NCBI RefSeq assembly: GCF_900103365.1
Contig: NZ_LT629703.1
Location: 4,464,001 to 4,528,000, forward strand
Direction of reading: 5' to 3'
Length of the DNA stretch: 64,000 nt
Source: Afipia sp. GAS231
GTDB taxonomy: Bacteria > Pseudomonadota > Alphaproteobacteria > Rhizobiales > Xanthobacteraceae
Shown here in pieces: positions 1-8,674 of this stretch. The position numbers and the translations under genes were made by a program. The notes below the pieces were generated by a model that searched no databases, was not told where the DNA came from, and was given only the letters and a program-made list of their open reading frames with translations. Numbering within the stretch: position 1 is the first letter of the stretch; every line of letters starts with the position of its first letter.

Positions 1-711
1 GATCCGGAAGGGTCTCAGTCGGCAGGGTTGCGGCAACGGCAAGCACAGCGTCCACAAGCTGAAATTGCACCAAGTCCTGTCCACCGCGCACCCAGCGCCT
101 TGCTAGCACCGTCCGGTGGGCTTCATGGTCCGGCAGAGATTGTAATGCGCGACGTACAGCGCGACGGTTATCCAGCCTCTTCCGTCGTCAACCGGGTGGC
201 CCATGCGGAGCGAAAGGTTACGTAGCTGGTGGAGACATACTGATCCGGGTCCCCTGATACTACACGGCTTAGAATTCTACTTGAGTCGGGCTGCAACGGG
301 TGACGGTCCTTTGCCCGATGGTTACGCTGTCGGTCTTTACGATGACGCCATGCGGGGCGTTGTCGCCGAAGGGCATCCCGGATTCCGGTAGGGGTGGAAG
401 CCGTTCCCTGCTGATCTCAGGTTGGCTGATGATGCGGCTGCGGACGTCACGCAGGAAGTCCATTGTGTGACGGCGGTGTGGCCGCCGGCGAGCCGACAGA
501 GTGCTTCAATCCCAACGCCGCCGTGATGCGTGCCGAAGCGCTGTCGTGCAAAGAGGGCACGTCGGCACCGTTGCGTTCAATCGCACGGGAGATCCTGCGA
601 CGGGCGACGCTACGGTAATCAGGGTGTTCGGCGCTGTGCCCGATGATCTCAGCACGCTGTAATCGTTGTCCGCCCCGTAAGCGCGCTTGAGTAAGTACGA
701 TCCAACACCGT
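1..711. other. No convincing gene
   Basis: Only short open frames on both strands, none with recognisable motifs, a good ribosome site or a plausible length. The stretch may hold decayed insertion-sequence DNA, but I could not assign it to a family. Confidence 0.4.
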
Positions 712-1854
712 TCAAATCCCGAAAAAAGGCCTTGAGTTAGCCTTGTACGCTGCCCACTTTTGCCACCGCGCGACAGCATCGCCTTCGGTTCGGCTTTCCT
801 CGGTGTGCCGGACGCCGTTGTAATCGCCGGATGCGACCCAAGTCGTTTTCGATTTTTGATGTGTCCTGACGGTGCAACGTTGGCCTGACACGTTGACGAT
901 TGTAGGCCCCTTGGCTTCCGGAATCGGAGCTATATCACCTAGCGCAGCGCGCAACGCCTGAACCGGTGCGCTAGACGGCACCTTGAAATCCTTCGGCATT
1001 TCTATCGAGACGTTTCGCGTCGATAGCTTTAGTTGACTAGCGAAATGTTTGCTTCTCCTAGGAACAGCCTTTTCGGCGTGTTGGCAAATTGCCTCTAAAG
1101 TAGAGGGTTGGAAGAACAGTTCCAGATCAGCAAGCTTTTTCAAGATCAACTCCGTGCGGCGAACTAGCCCGTCGATCTCGGTTCGGATCTTTCCCAGCGA
1201 AGCCGCGACTCGCTGAGCATCGCCAGTTAGCGAAAGGGTCGCCGCGGCCGATGCGATCATCAGGCGACCAAACTCGCCTTCAATATCCGTGGGCGTCATG
1301 AAAAGGGCCCGTGGCATCGTGATGCCCTCGATTTCCCGTCCGTTCGCAGCTTGAAGTGTCTGAAAGACCCAGGGCATGTGGTTTTCGAGTTGCTTGTTGA
1401 CGCGAGCGAATGCCTCCAAAACGTTCGAAGAGCCGATTTTGTCGAGCCAAGCGGAAAACTGTGCCATCGCGTCGCGTAATTCTCGAACGCGTCTTAACGC
1501 ATCGCGCCGCCCGATCGCGGCCTCGAAATCCGCCGTGTATCTGTCAAAATCTTCATTGTAGATGGCTTTGGCGCATATCCAGCCTACCATAAACCGAACG
1601 CCGCCGACGTTCATCACAAAGCCAGCCTTGTGTTGGTGGCTTCCGTGCACGCACGTGAACTCTGGTACGTCTGCGCCGCGCAGGTCGTATTTAAATTCTA
1701 CGTGAGCGTCTCCGTAATTGGCCGGGACCTGTCTCACCAACCCTGCAAGCACTTCCGGGTTGTCGATCTCGAAATCAAGGTCGATTAGCCGCTCGTCGCT
1801 GACGCTCGACCAGTGGCTTAGTCTAGCATCCTTCTTAACTTTGCTTTCGGGCAT
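712..1854 (-). CDS. Hypothetical protein with Cys/His cluster
   Basis: A protein of about 380 residues that I do not recognise. A short C-H-H cluster (CVHGSHQH) near residue 70 and a GWICAK segment soon after could bind metal, but no known fold is evident. The middle is helical and charged, and the C-terminal 80 residues look like a separate small domain. I chose the internal ATG giving MPESKVKKD because an AGGGA stretch lies just upstream; an in-frame start 15 residues earlier exists. It stands alone, with its 5' side facing the tRNA scar, which fits cargo at an island edge. Confidence 0.7.
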   Translation of the reverse strand: MPESKVKKDARLSHWSSVSDERLIDLDFEIDNPEVLAGLVRQVPANYGDAHVEFKYDLRGADVPEFTCVHGSHQHKAGFVMNVGGVRFMVGWICAKAIYNEDFDRYTADFEAAIGRRDALRRVRELRDAMAQFSAWLDKIGSSNVLEAFARVNKQLENHMPWVFQTLQAANGREIEGITMPRALFMTPTDIEGEFGRLMIASAAATLSLTGDAQRVAASLGKIRTEIDGLVRRTELILKKLADLELFFQPSTLEAICQHAEKAVPRRSKHFASQLKLSTRNVSIEMPKDFKVPSSAPVQALRAALGDIAPIPEAKGPTIVNVSGQRCTVRTHQKSKTTWVASGDYNGVRHTEESRTEGDAVARWQKWAAYKANSRPFFGI

Positions 1855-1997
1855 CGAAATCCCTGCTTTGAAAAACGGGAAAGGGCCGACTCGCTGCAAC
1901 GCGCTAATTTTACCACACAGCGGTTACGGCATACGGGCAGGATTGTGTGAGAAGGCAGTGCGGGACAAACCGCTAAAGCGCTGAAAGCCGAAAAAGC

Positions 1998-2049
1998 TGG
2001 TGCTGCCAGACAGGATTGAACTGTCGACCGCTACCAATGAAGTGCTCTA
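1998..2049 (-). pseudogene. 3' half of tRNA-Thr(GGU), truncated
   Basis: Read on the minus strand, this has a D-stem end (TAGAGC), a 5' anticodon stem and loop with a GGT anticodon context, an intact T-arm (GACAG-TTCAATC-CTGTC), a 3' acceptor strand TGGCAGC, and an encoded ACCA. The 3' strand of the anticodon stem is missing, and no matching 5' acceptor (GCTGCCA) is found upstream. It is therefore a scar, not a working tRNA. Site-specific integrases of islands commonly use tRNA 3' ends, so this may be one end (att) of an integrated element. The identification as tRNA-Thr rests on the TTGGTA loop. Confidence 0.65.
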
Positions 2050-2225
2050 ATTCCGTTGGGGGCGGGCTTTCTTAGCGTAACGGAACCAGTAGCAAATAAC
2101 AAAAAAGGCACCGATGGTAACAGACATCAATGATTTCAATGGCCTGGCCTAGACTACGAATCTAGGGGCGGATTTCTGTAATATTCTTCCAAGGATTACC
2201 CATTGAGTTTTCGTTGAATGTCACA

Positions 2226-2356
2226 GCACCAACGCTTCAACCTAAATCTGGCGCCTCCTTTGAAAAGCCGATGGCACGGTCGGGACGACGGAAGGCTGCT
2301 GGACGTATCGACGCGCAACGTCCCTGATTGAGCTACCGCAGGTCGTACTCTGGTAG
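2226..2356. repeat. Inverted duplicate of EAL gene 3' end
   Basis: About 130 bp nearly identical by eye to the reverse complement of about 41288-41426, which covers the last codons of the GGDEF-EAL gene and its downstream flank. Only scattered substitutions are seen. Here it is a fragment with no gene attached, lying directly next to the IS110 remnant, so it was probably carried by an insertion or recombination event. Confidence 0.75.
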
Positions 2357-2372
2357 AGAATAGTCTCCGTCT

Positions 2373-2763
2373 TCATCCGGCGCCCGCTCCTAAGCACGTC
2401 GCCTGGGGGGCGAGAGGGCGCCTTTCGACGAGCAGCCACCGCAAATATCGATTGCCCTGCTTGGCGATGCTGCCGAGCCTGTCCTTGCCGCCGGTGCTAT
2501 GTTGCTTCGGCACCAACCCGATCCAGGCCGCAAGACTGCGCCCCGATGAGAATGTCTTCCAGTCACCGATCTCGGCAACCAATGCTGTGGCGCCGACCGG
2601 ACCGATGCCCGGGATCTCCGCCAGCCGACGGCTCGCCTCATGATGCCGTTGTCGATGGATGATATCTCGGTGCCGGCTACAACCGCGCCCGCAACATCGA
2701 CCCCGTGCACCTGGAATACCGACTTCGCAATATCAAGAGCAATTGTGCTAACCTCGCTAATGG
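2373..2763 (-). pseudogene. IS110-family transposase remnant
   Basis: Two parts of an IS110/IS116/IS902 transposase are joined by a large internal deletion and a frame change. The N-terminal part encodes STIALDIAKSVFQVHGVD, with the first catalytic Asp of the DEDD domain. The C-terminal part encodes EASRRLAEIPGIGPVGATA and then VAEIGDWKTFSSGRSLAAW, typical of the transposase_20 domain. A complete protein would be about 340 residues; less than half remains, so the element is inactive. Confidence 0.8.
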
Positions 2764-2779
2764 ACGGCTCCCCTCAATG

Positions 2780-3089
2780 TGGTTTGCTCTAACGCAACCA
2801 CCCTATGGCGCTTCGATGCCGCAGAGTGGCCGCCGCAACAGTATCATTCAGCGCGCTGAACGTGTCTCTGACATTCCAAAACATCCCCATCATCGCGCGA
2901 TCTCGTCGCTGCGTTCTTGAATTCCAGTAAACACCACAATGTGGCGGCGGCGCCAGTGCCCGGCGGCGGCTTGAACTAAGGACTTGTGGTGTTAGTCTTA
3001 ACCTGCCGGTGGGTTTTAAAGAATGTGATGGCCATCACGAAGTGACCGGCGGCGGAGGCATTAATAATGTGCGCCGCCACGATGCGCAA
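2780..3089. other. Intergenic, nothing recognised
   Basis: Between the IS110 remnant and the end of the efflux pump gene. No gene, RNA or clear terminator was seen. Confidence 0.4.
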
Positions 3090-4760
3090 TTACCCGGTTT
3101 TACCTTCGCCGTCCTCACTCCTGCCCCGCAATGGCCGCTCCTCCATCATGACAAGCGAGAAGATCGACAGCAGCAGAAAGCACATGCTGGCCACGAACAC
3201 CCAGCGGAAAATGCCGGCGAGGTCCGTCCCGCTGGCGCCCATGGCCGCCAGCACATCGACCGGTTTGCCGTCGCGGCCGAGGCTGGTGAAGATGATCGCG
3301 CCCATGATGGCGACGACCAGCGCCGACGTCAGCGCGCGAAAGAAGTTCATCACGCCGGTCGCCGTTCCGACCTGAAAGCGCGATACCGCGTTCTGGATGC
3401 TGACGGTCGCGAGCGAAAACACCGTGCCGATGCCGACGCCGAAGACGCACAACAAGGAGCTGACGATCCACAGGTTCGCCGCCGGCCATATCGCGAGACA
3501 ACCCAGCGCCAGCGCGGCGCTGGAAAGCCCGATCATCGGCAGCCACTTGTAGCGGTCGAAGTGCAGCATGACGCGGCCCGACAGGATCGAGCCCGGCGTC
3601 GACATCACCGCGATGGGAATGAGCGCGAGCCCTGAATCCGACGCCGACAGGTGATGCACGCTTTCATAATAGAGCGGCATGAACACCGTGAGGCCGATGC
3701 CGACGCTGACCGCGCAGGACGACGCCGCAGTGCCACAGCGAACCACCGGATTGGCGAGGATCGAGAGCGGGAGGAACGGCTCGGCCTCATGCGCGCTGCG
3801 ATAGGCAAACGCTATGGTGAGGGCGAATGAAAATACGACCAGCAGGATGATTGTCGACGACAGCCACGGATATCGCACCCCGCCCCAGGTAAGCGCCAGC
3901 AGCAGCGAGATAGCCGCCGACATCATCAGGAAGGCGCCGAACAGATCGAGCTTGTGTTTGCGGTGATTGACCGGCAGCCGCTTGAGCTCGCGGTTGATGA
4001 TCCACGCGGCGCCGAGACCGAGCGGCACGTTGACCCAGAACACCCACGACCAGTGCAGATGATCGGCGATATAGCCGCCCATCACCGGCCCGGCGATGCC
4101 GGCCGCGACCCAGACCGTGCCGATATAGGCCTGATAGCGGCCGCGTTCGCGCGGCGCCACGGCGTCGGCCACCGTCGCCTGCACCAGCGGGACGATGCCG
4201 CCGCCGCCGATGCCTTGCAGGCCGCGCATCAGGATCAGGGTCAGCATGTTCGGCGCCAGCGCACAGGCAATCGAGCCGATCACGAACATGCCGAGCGCCA
4301 ACATCATCACGCGCCTGCGGCCGTAGATGTCGGAGAGCTTGCCGCACAGCGGCCCGGCAATCGTCGAACTGAGGAGATACGCCGTGATCAGCCACGACAG
4401 ACTGTCGAAGTCGTGAAAATCGCGGCCGATGGTCGGCAGCGCGGTCGCAATGATGGTCTGGTTGAGCGCAGCGATGAACATCGCCGTGCAGACGCCGAGA
4501 ATGATCGGCCGGATTTCCGCATCGGTTAGCACCCAGCGGCCCGGCAAAGGCTGATCGCCCGCCGACGCCGCGCCGGCATCCGGCGCAATCGCGACGATAT
4601 CGACGCCCGCGATACCGACCGGCGCCAGACCGGACTCGGCAAGCTCTTCCGCACCCGGATCGGAAACCGCTTCCGCCGCCGGCATCTTGTCGCCGGTCAT
4701 CGCAAGGTTCGCCGACTCGGGGTCGCGGTAACGATTGGGGCGGTCTGGCTTATGTTGCAT
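3090..4760 (-). CDS. DHA2-family MFS multidrug efflux pump (14 TM)
   Basis: Inner-membrane proton-driven exporter of the EmrB/QacA (DHA2) type. After a hydrophilic N-terminal tail of about 90 residues there are roughly 14 hydrophobic segments. The MFS motif A (GKLSDIYGRRRVMM) lies in the first cytoplasmic loop. A motif C region (GRYQAYIGTVWVAAGIAGP) and a glycine-rich segment (GLQGIGGGGIVPL) follow in the expected order. The length (about 556 residues) suits the family. The start is uncertain: MQHKP at 4760, MTGDK at 4700 and an earlier start at 4814 are all in frame, and none has a strong ribosome site. No membrane-fusion partner (EmrA type) is adjacent, so it may act alone. The substrate cannot be inferred. 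Confidence 0.88.
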   Translation of the reverse strand: MQHKPDRPNRYRDPESANLAMTGDKMPAAEAVSDPGAEELAESGLAPVGIAGVDIVAIAPDAGAASAGDQPLPGRWVLTDAEIRPIILGVCTAMFIAALNQTIIATALPTIGRDFHDFDSLSWLITAYLLSSTIAGPLCGKLSDIYGRRRVMMLALGMFVIGSIACALAPNMLTLILMRGLQGIGGGGIVPLVQATVADAVAPRERGRYQAYIGTVWVAAGIAGPVMGGYIADHLHWSWVFWVNVPLGLGAAWIINRELKRLPVNHRKHKLDLFGAFLMMSAAISLLLALTWGGVRYPWLSSTIILLVVFSFALTIAFAYRSAHEAEPFLPLSILANPVVRCGTAASSCAVSVGIGLTVFMPLYYESVHHLSASDSGLALIPIAVMSTPGSILSGRVMLHFDRYKWLPMIGLSSAALALGCLAIWPAANLWIVSSLLCVFGVGIGTVFSLATVSIQNAVSRFQVGTATGVMNFFRALTSALVVAIMGAIIFTSLGRDGKPVDVLAAMGASGTDLAGIFRWVFVASMCFLLLSIFSLVMMEERPLRGRSEDGEGKTG

Positions 4761-5072
4761 AAGGTATTGAAATGTCTCGGTTGGCAGGCGCCTGGGCAGT
4801 TCAGCACCCACCACTGGTCGGCCCCCATTAGGTGGTCCGGTGTAGATGTTAGTTCTTGATTGGTCTTTGCGCTACGGTCGATGTGGCCGGTGATGCTGGG
4901 CCGGATTGCGAAGCTGGCCATAGCACTGCCCCCCCCGGGCTGGTCGTTTGTACCCGAGCGATGAGTGTGGTCGCTGGATGCGGCGAAGAACGAGATATTT
5001 CGGACTCTTGATCGAGGCCGATCCCAAACGGAAAATGCGAATAGGTCCGACTGATTCTCACCGTTGAAATGC
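4761..5072. other. Intergenic, nothing recognised
   Basis: Upstream of the MFS gene. It contains a run of C residues near 4930 and no gene with support. It probably includes the efflux promoter, but no clear -35/-10 pair was picked out. Confidence 0.35.
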
Positions 5073-5101
5073 AAACCCCGCTTCGAAGGAAGCGGGGTTT
5101 T
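5073..5101 (-). terminator. Rho-independent terminator after small secreted protein
   Basis: A perfect 12-bp stem (AAACCCCGCTTC with GAAGCGGGGTTT), a 4-nt loop and flanking T/A tracts on both sides. It lies 27 bp past the stop of the small secreted protein gene on the minus strand and could work in both directions. Confidence 0.85.
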
Positions 5102-5127
5102 GGTTGGCGACTGCGGGTCGATCGGCA

Positions 5128-5361
5128 TTACTGCGCGGGCTGCGCCGGGGGCCGTGCGTAGTCGATCTGCAGATCGCCGCGGTTGGCGGTCGGCATCGCG
5201 GCAAAGTGCTCTCTGAAACTCTGCGGCAGCGGACGGACCGCCTCTTGACGCGTAGCCTTATGGCTGCCAGAGCGCACGTCGGGTTCCTGTGCAAACGAGG
5301 ACGTCGCCGACAATGCAATCATGCTCACGCTGAACAGCGCAATCGTAAGTTTCTTGGTCAT
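5128..5361 (-). CDS. Small secreted protein, paralogue 1 of 3
   Basis: A 77-residue protein with an N-terminal signal peptide (MTKKLTIALFS, then a hydrophobic core, with probable cleavage after SSFA). The mature part is short, basic and Pro/Ala-rich, and ends in ARPPAQPAQ. Two paralogues in this window (26549 and 57424) share the signal peptide, the FRE-FAAMP motif, the GDLQ-DYARPP motif and the C-terminal tail. This copy lacks the ETYVRA...NVGPTG segment. A good ribosome site (AGGAGAAAG) precedes the ATG. The function is unknown; it should be periplasmic or secreted. The upstream leader is conserved with the other two copies. Confidence 0.85.
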   Translation of the reverse strand: MTKKLTIALFSVSMIALSATSSFAQEPDVRSGSHKATRQEAVRPLPQSFREHFAAMPTANRGDLQIDYARPPAQPAQ

Positions 5362-5475
5362 GGACTTTCTCCTATCGCGTATCGGATACTGAAAGAAACC
5401 AGATCCTTGTACTGTAGATAGGGGGGACCGAAGCGTCGGTCCAATATAATGAGATGTCGCCTGTGATATCTGGAA
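5362..5475 (-). promoter_or_regulatory. Conserved leader/operator of small secreted protein, copy 1
   Basis: About 110 bp upstream of the gene match the leaders at 26437-26548 and 57312-57423. Shared blocks include ATATCACAGGC, TTATATTGGACC, CGCTTCGG, CTATCTAC and GGATCTGGTTTCTTTC. This copy carries a perfect 7-4-7 inverted repeat (GGACCGA/TCGGTCC) at 5425-5442; in the other two copies it is imperfect. It is a probable regulator site or hairpin. A LysR regulator is a candidate because one is divergent from copy 3. Confidence 0.6.
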
Positions 5476-5526
5476 TTTATTAAAAGCAGCGGAGGCTCAT
5501 CGACGGCAGCGCCAGCGAAGTAATCG

Positions 5527-5640
5527 TCAGGCCTTCCATTCTTTCTGCGCGTGACGGATCACCCGGTCGTGCATTTCCGTCGCCGAGATATCGCCGGCTT
5601 CGAACAGTGCGAGTTGCTTCGGGCAATACTCGGACGGCTG
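5527..5640 (-). pseudogene. C-terminal fragment of a small unknown protein
   Basis: Directly after the Irr-like gene and in the same frame as its stop, a coding-like stretch of about 35 residues reads EYCPKQLALFEAGDISATE and then MHDRVIRHAQKEWKA before a stop. It has no ATG, GTG or TTG start. It looks like the tail of a small Bradyrhizobium-type hypothetical protein. Confidence 0.4.
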
Positions 5641-5688
5641 CCCTCCCGTACGGCGGCGCCCGAGATGCGCCCAGGGCAGCGACGGGAT

Positions 5689-6150
5689 CTACCCGCGCCT
5701 CTTGCGCAAACGCACGACCATTTCAATGCGCGCAATCTCGTATCCGTGGGGAATTTCAGGTATTTTGCTCAGCGCGAATTGCGGATCAGGGATGTCGATC
5801 AACTCGTGACTGTTTTCGAGGTAGAAATGATGGTGGGTCGAAACGTTGGTATCGAAATAGCTCTTGCTGCCATCGACTGAAACCTGACGAAGTAGACCGA
5901 CGTGCGCGAGACGGTTGATCGTGTTGTAAACAGTCGCAAGCGAGACTGAGACCCCGTTCTGTCTGGCCTCGATATGAAGCATTTCCGCTGTAATATGGCG
6001 GTCGCCGTCGCGAAATAGCAGGTCTGCAAGGGCAACGCGTTGCCGGGTCGGAAGAAGTCCGGCGAGTTGAAGCATTTCTGTCGAATCGATTTGTCGGGAG
6101 GCGACCGCCTGAGCGCGCACCGCGTTATAGGTCATTTCCTTATTATCCAA
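5689..6150 (-). CDS. irr: Irr-like Fur-family iron regulator
   Basis: A 153-residue Fur-family DNA-binding protein, closest by motif to rhizobial Irr, which represses or activates iron and haem genes through ICE boxes. The winged helix reads PTRQRVALADLLF and SVSLATVYNTINRL. The Irr signature STHHHFYLENSHELIDI follows, with the HHH that can bind haem or metal. The C-terminus GYEIARIEMVVRLRKRR is also typical. The N-terminal GCPWHD haem regulatory motif of B. japonicum Irr is absent, so this is probably a second, Irr2-type copy with different haem response. The start could also be MTYNAV, five residues later. It is divergent from the quinohaemoprotein gene at 6605. Confidence 0.85.
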   Translation of the reverse strand: MDNKEMTYNAVRAQAVASRQIDSTEMLQLAGLLPTRQRVALADLLFRDGDRHITAEMLHIEARQNGVSVSLATVYNTINRLAHVGLLRQVSVDGSKSYFDTNVSTHHHFYLENSHELIDIPDPQFALSKIPEIPHGYEIARIEMVVRLRKRRG

Positions 6151-6209
6151 GTGATTACCCTGCTGCGCTGCCTATGATGGCACCCAACCCGAGGCCCGAC
6201 AGATACGCA

Positions 6210-6227
6210 ATTAGAACCATCCTAAAT
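6210..6227. promoter_or_regulatory. Possible ICE-like box upstream of Irr-like gene
   Basis: An imperfect palindrome, TTAGAA-CCA-TCCTAA, about 60 bp upstream of the irr-like start resembles iron control elements bound by Irr (TTAGAA arms). It could mediate autoregulation. The match is by eye only. Confidence 0.35.
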
Positions 6228-6604
6228 TAGTGCTGGCCACGGCGGATGTGACAGCTCGATCACGGCTGAGTCAGATAGCTTGCTTGGTAATTTCACGGAA
6301 ACGCAAAATCAGTGGGCATCTGTGCCGTAGAGATCCATCCCAGGCTTGGTTTGATAGGCAAGGCTGGACGCCACCGTGACGACGGTGGGTGCGACGGCCT
6401 TTTTGAGTAAGGGGATTACCTTGTGCGCGGTCTACCATATCGCGCGAAATACCATTTACCAATGAGGCAAAGTTCGCACAGTTTGTCCGAGCAGGGCAGT
6501 ATTGGGATCGACGAGAATCAATTAAAAGTGGTTTAGCCTGCGTTACGCACGCGCGCGCGCGGGCGAATGGGGGCGACACGGCCGGAGCACCAAGGGGGGC
6601 AATC
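6228..6604. other. Intergenic with (CG)n tract
   Basis: No gene is supported. A short alternating CG run (about 6545-6558) and a poly-G stretch just before 6605 are the only peculiarities. The promoter of the propeller/cytochrome gene must lie here. Confidence 0.35.
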
Positions 6605-8674
6605 ATGATAGCGGGCATCACCATTTTTTTGCGGAGGGTTGGGCTATGTACGGCCGCTGTCGTTGCTGCCGTAATCTGTAATTCCCTTGCGATATCAGCA
6701 GAACCCACCAAGAAGAGCGGCTATGCAATCGGACCAGAGCGTTGCGGCAGCGGATCGTTGTCGTTTCCCAGACTCAAGATCGACATGAAGGAAGGATTTT
6801 GCGCGGGGATCGTCGCAAGTGGGGACGATGGCCTCGAATTCCCGCGCTCGATTGTCCAAATTCCAGGCCATGAGCAGTTCGTGATTTCAGATATGGGCGA
6901 GTGGAATCGTAAAGACGGCCGATTGCTGGTGCTGGACCCGCACGCAGCCGAAGGAAAGCGGATCCGGGAGGTTCTCACCGATCAGGAGTATCCCTTCGGT
7001 CTAGCGATTGGTCTGGACAAGAAGGTCTATGCGTCGACCGCGGAGACAATCTTCCGCTTTGACCCGCTGGCAACAAATCCACGATCCACCGTGGAATTGA
7101 TCATCAAGGATCTGCCCGGCCGCAACGTCACGCTTCCCGACGGAACCAAGGTGACGGAGAGCAGCCATTCGCTGAAGCACTTCGTCTTCGACAAGACGGG
7201 TCGGATATTCATCAACGTCGGTTCGCATAGCGATGATTGCATCACGCCGGCACCGATCACCAAGCCTTGCCCAGCCGGCGAAGGGTCGTCACCGTGGGCA
7301 TCGATCTGGATGTTCACACCGCCAGCCAGTGGCATTTTTTCGGCCCTGAAGCCTAACGACCTCAACCCGCCGCGTGAGATCTATGCGCGTGGGCTTCGCA
7401 ACTCGATGGCGCTCGCCGTTCATCCGCGGTTTCCCGAGCCGGGGTTTGCGTTTCTGCAGGGAGAGAATGCCAGGGACCTGCAGGATGTGTTCAAGCCCAA
7501 CGAAGAACTCAACGCTATCGAAAAGGGCAAGCACTACGGCTGGCCTTACTGTTATGACAACGCCACCCCGAGCCCGGAATTCAAACAGGTCCTTCAGGCG
7601 GGCCCCTACAAGAACCTCTGCAACAACGCGACAGCCTACAAGCAGCCTTACTCACTATTGCCGCCGCATGGTGCGCCGCTGGGCATGCTTTACTACCATG
7701 GCAGCAAATTCCCCGAACTGGAGGGCAAGTTGATCGTCGGGCTACATGGCTATCGCCCGACGGGCAGCCGCTTGCTAATCTACGACGTGGATGACCATGG
7801 TTTTCCCAAGGTAAGTCCACCGCCGGTTCGCTACAAAGTGAGTTGTGGCGCCGAGCCGACGCGCGCGTTTCAGACCGACAAGGGTGAAGTAGCCGCAGCA
7901 TCATACGACGAGTTGGTCTCGGGATGGTTCCGGGTGAATGGGGCGCGGCCGCAAGGAGCGCCTGTCGGCTTCACGGTCGCGGCCGATGGCGCAATCTGGC
8001 TGGTGGAAGACAAGAACAAATCCGTTATCCGGATCGATCGGACCTCAGCTAAGCCCCCGGAACCACAGCCGTGTGACGTGCGAACTCAGGCCCAAATCGA
8101 TGAGCTGGTCCGGTTCGTCGCGAACGACGCGCAAAACAAGGCGCGTCTTACTGCAGTCCGCACCAGTCTGGTTGAAAAGCATTGCGTAGGCTGCCATTCC
8201 GATTTCGGCCTGAAGAAAGGGCAGTCCGACGCCGAGAAAGACGACGCCGTTCTTCGCTTCATGCTGTCGCAGGACGGTTGGATCTATCCGGGAGACCCCG
8301 ATTCCGGAAGGCTGCGCACCCGGCTGAGAGGCTTTGGGTCCGAGAAGCTGATGCCTCCCGGTGGGGAGGGCCTGCCAAAGACCGAACCTGGATATGCGAG
8401 GGTGCTCGACCTCGCAGATTACCTCGCCGGCAAAATGGTTCCCGGCACGAGGATGCGGGTAAAACCTGGCCGGGTAAGCCGGGAGTTTTTCAGCAGGACC
8501 GACAAGCTCTGCGGCGAGATTCCGACCGTAAAGGTCGTCGTGGTGACACAAAGGCAGGCCGTAGATAAGCCCGGTTACAGCCGCTTCTACAAACCGGCCG
8601 ACCAATTCCTCAACGGCGAGTGCACCGACGCAGATGGCTATTACATTAAGCAGGAGTTTCTGGTGCCTCTGTAG
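6605..8674 (+). CDS. Periplasmic PQQ-sugar-dehydrogenase-like propeller with cytochrome c domain
   Basis: A 689-residue exported protein. An N-terminal signal peptide (hydrophobic core AAVVAAVICNSLAISA) is followed by a glucose/sorbosone-dehydrogenase-type six-bladed propeller with blade landmarks such as YARGLRNSMALAVHP, ENARDLQDV, HYGWPYC and GAPLGMLYY. A C-terminal domain follows with one haem-binding CVGCH, a Met-rich RFMLSQDGWIYPGDP segment and KLMPPGGEG. This order suits a soluble quinohaemoprotein that oxidises a sugar or alcohol and passes electrons to cytochrome c. PQQ binding is inferred from the family. Its 3' end overlaps the next gene by 41 bp, so the two are almost certainly co-transcribed. 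Confidence 0.85.
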   Translation: MIAGITIFLRRVGLCTAAVVAAVICNSLAISAEPTKKSGYAIGPERCGSGSLSFPRLKIDMKEGFCAGIVASGDDGLEFPRSIVQIPGHEQFVISDMGEWNRKDGRLLVLDPHAAEGKRIREVLTDQEYPFGLAIGLDKKVYASTAETIFRFDPLATNPRSTVELIIKDLPGRNVTLPDGTKVTESSHSLKHFVFDKTGRIFINVGSHSDDCITPAPITKPCPAGEGSSPWASIWMFTPPASGIFSALKPNDLNPPREIYARGLRNSMALAVHPRFPEPGFAFLQGENARDLQDVFKPNEELNAIEKGKHYGWPYCYDNATPSPEFKQVLQAGPYKNLCNNATAYKQPYSLLPPHGAPLGMLYYHGSKFPELEGKLIVGLHGYRPTGSRLLIYDVDDHGFPKVSPPPVRYKVSCGAEPTRAFQTDKGEVAAASYDELVSGWFRVNGARPQGAPVGFTVAADGAIWLVEDKNKSVIRIDRTSAKPPEPQPCDVRTQAQIDELVRFVANDAQNKARLTAVRTSLVEKHCVGCHSDFGLKKGQSDAEKDDAVLRFMLSQDGWIYPGDPDSGRLRTRLRGFGSEKLMPPGGEGLPKTEPGYARVLDLADYLAGKMVPGTRMRVKPGRVSREFFSRTDKLCGEIPTVKVVVVTQRQAVDKPGYSRFYKPADQFLNGECTDADGYYIKQEFLVPL

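Noticed and set aside
1998..2049. Functional tRNA gene
   Set aside because: No 5' acceptor strand pairs with TGGCAGC and the 3' anticodon stem is missing.
3009..3635. A 208-residue plus-strand protein
   Set aside because: Antisense shadow of the MFS transporter gene; His/Arg/Gln-rich composition typical of an opposite frame.
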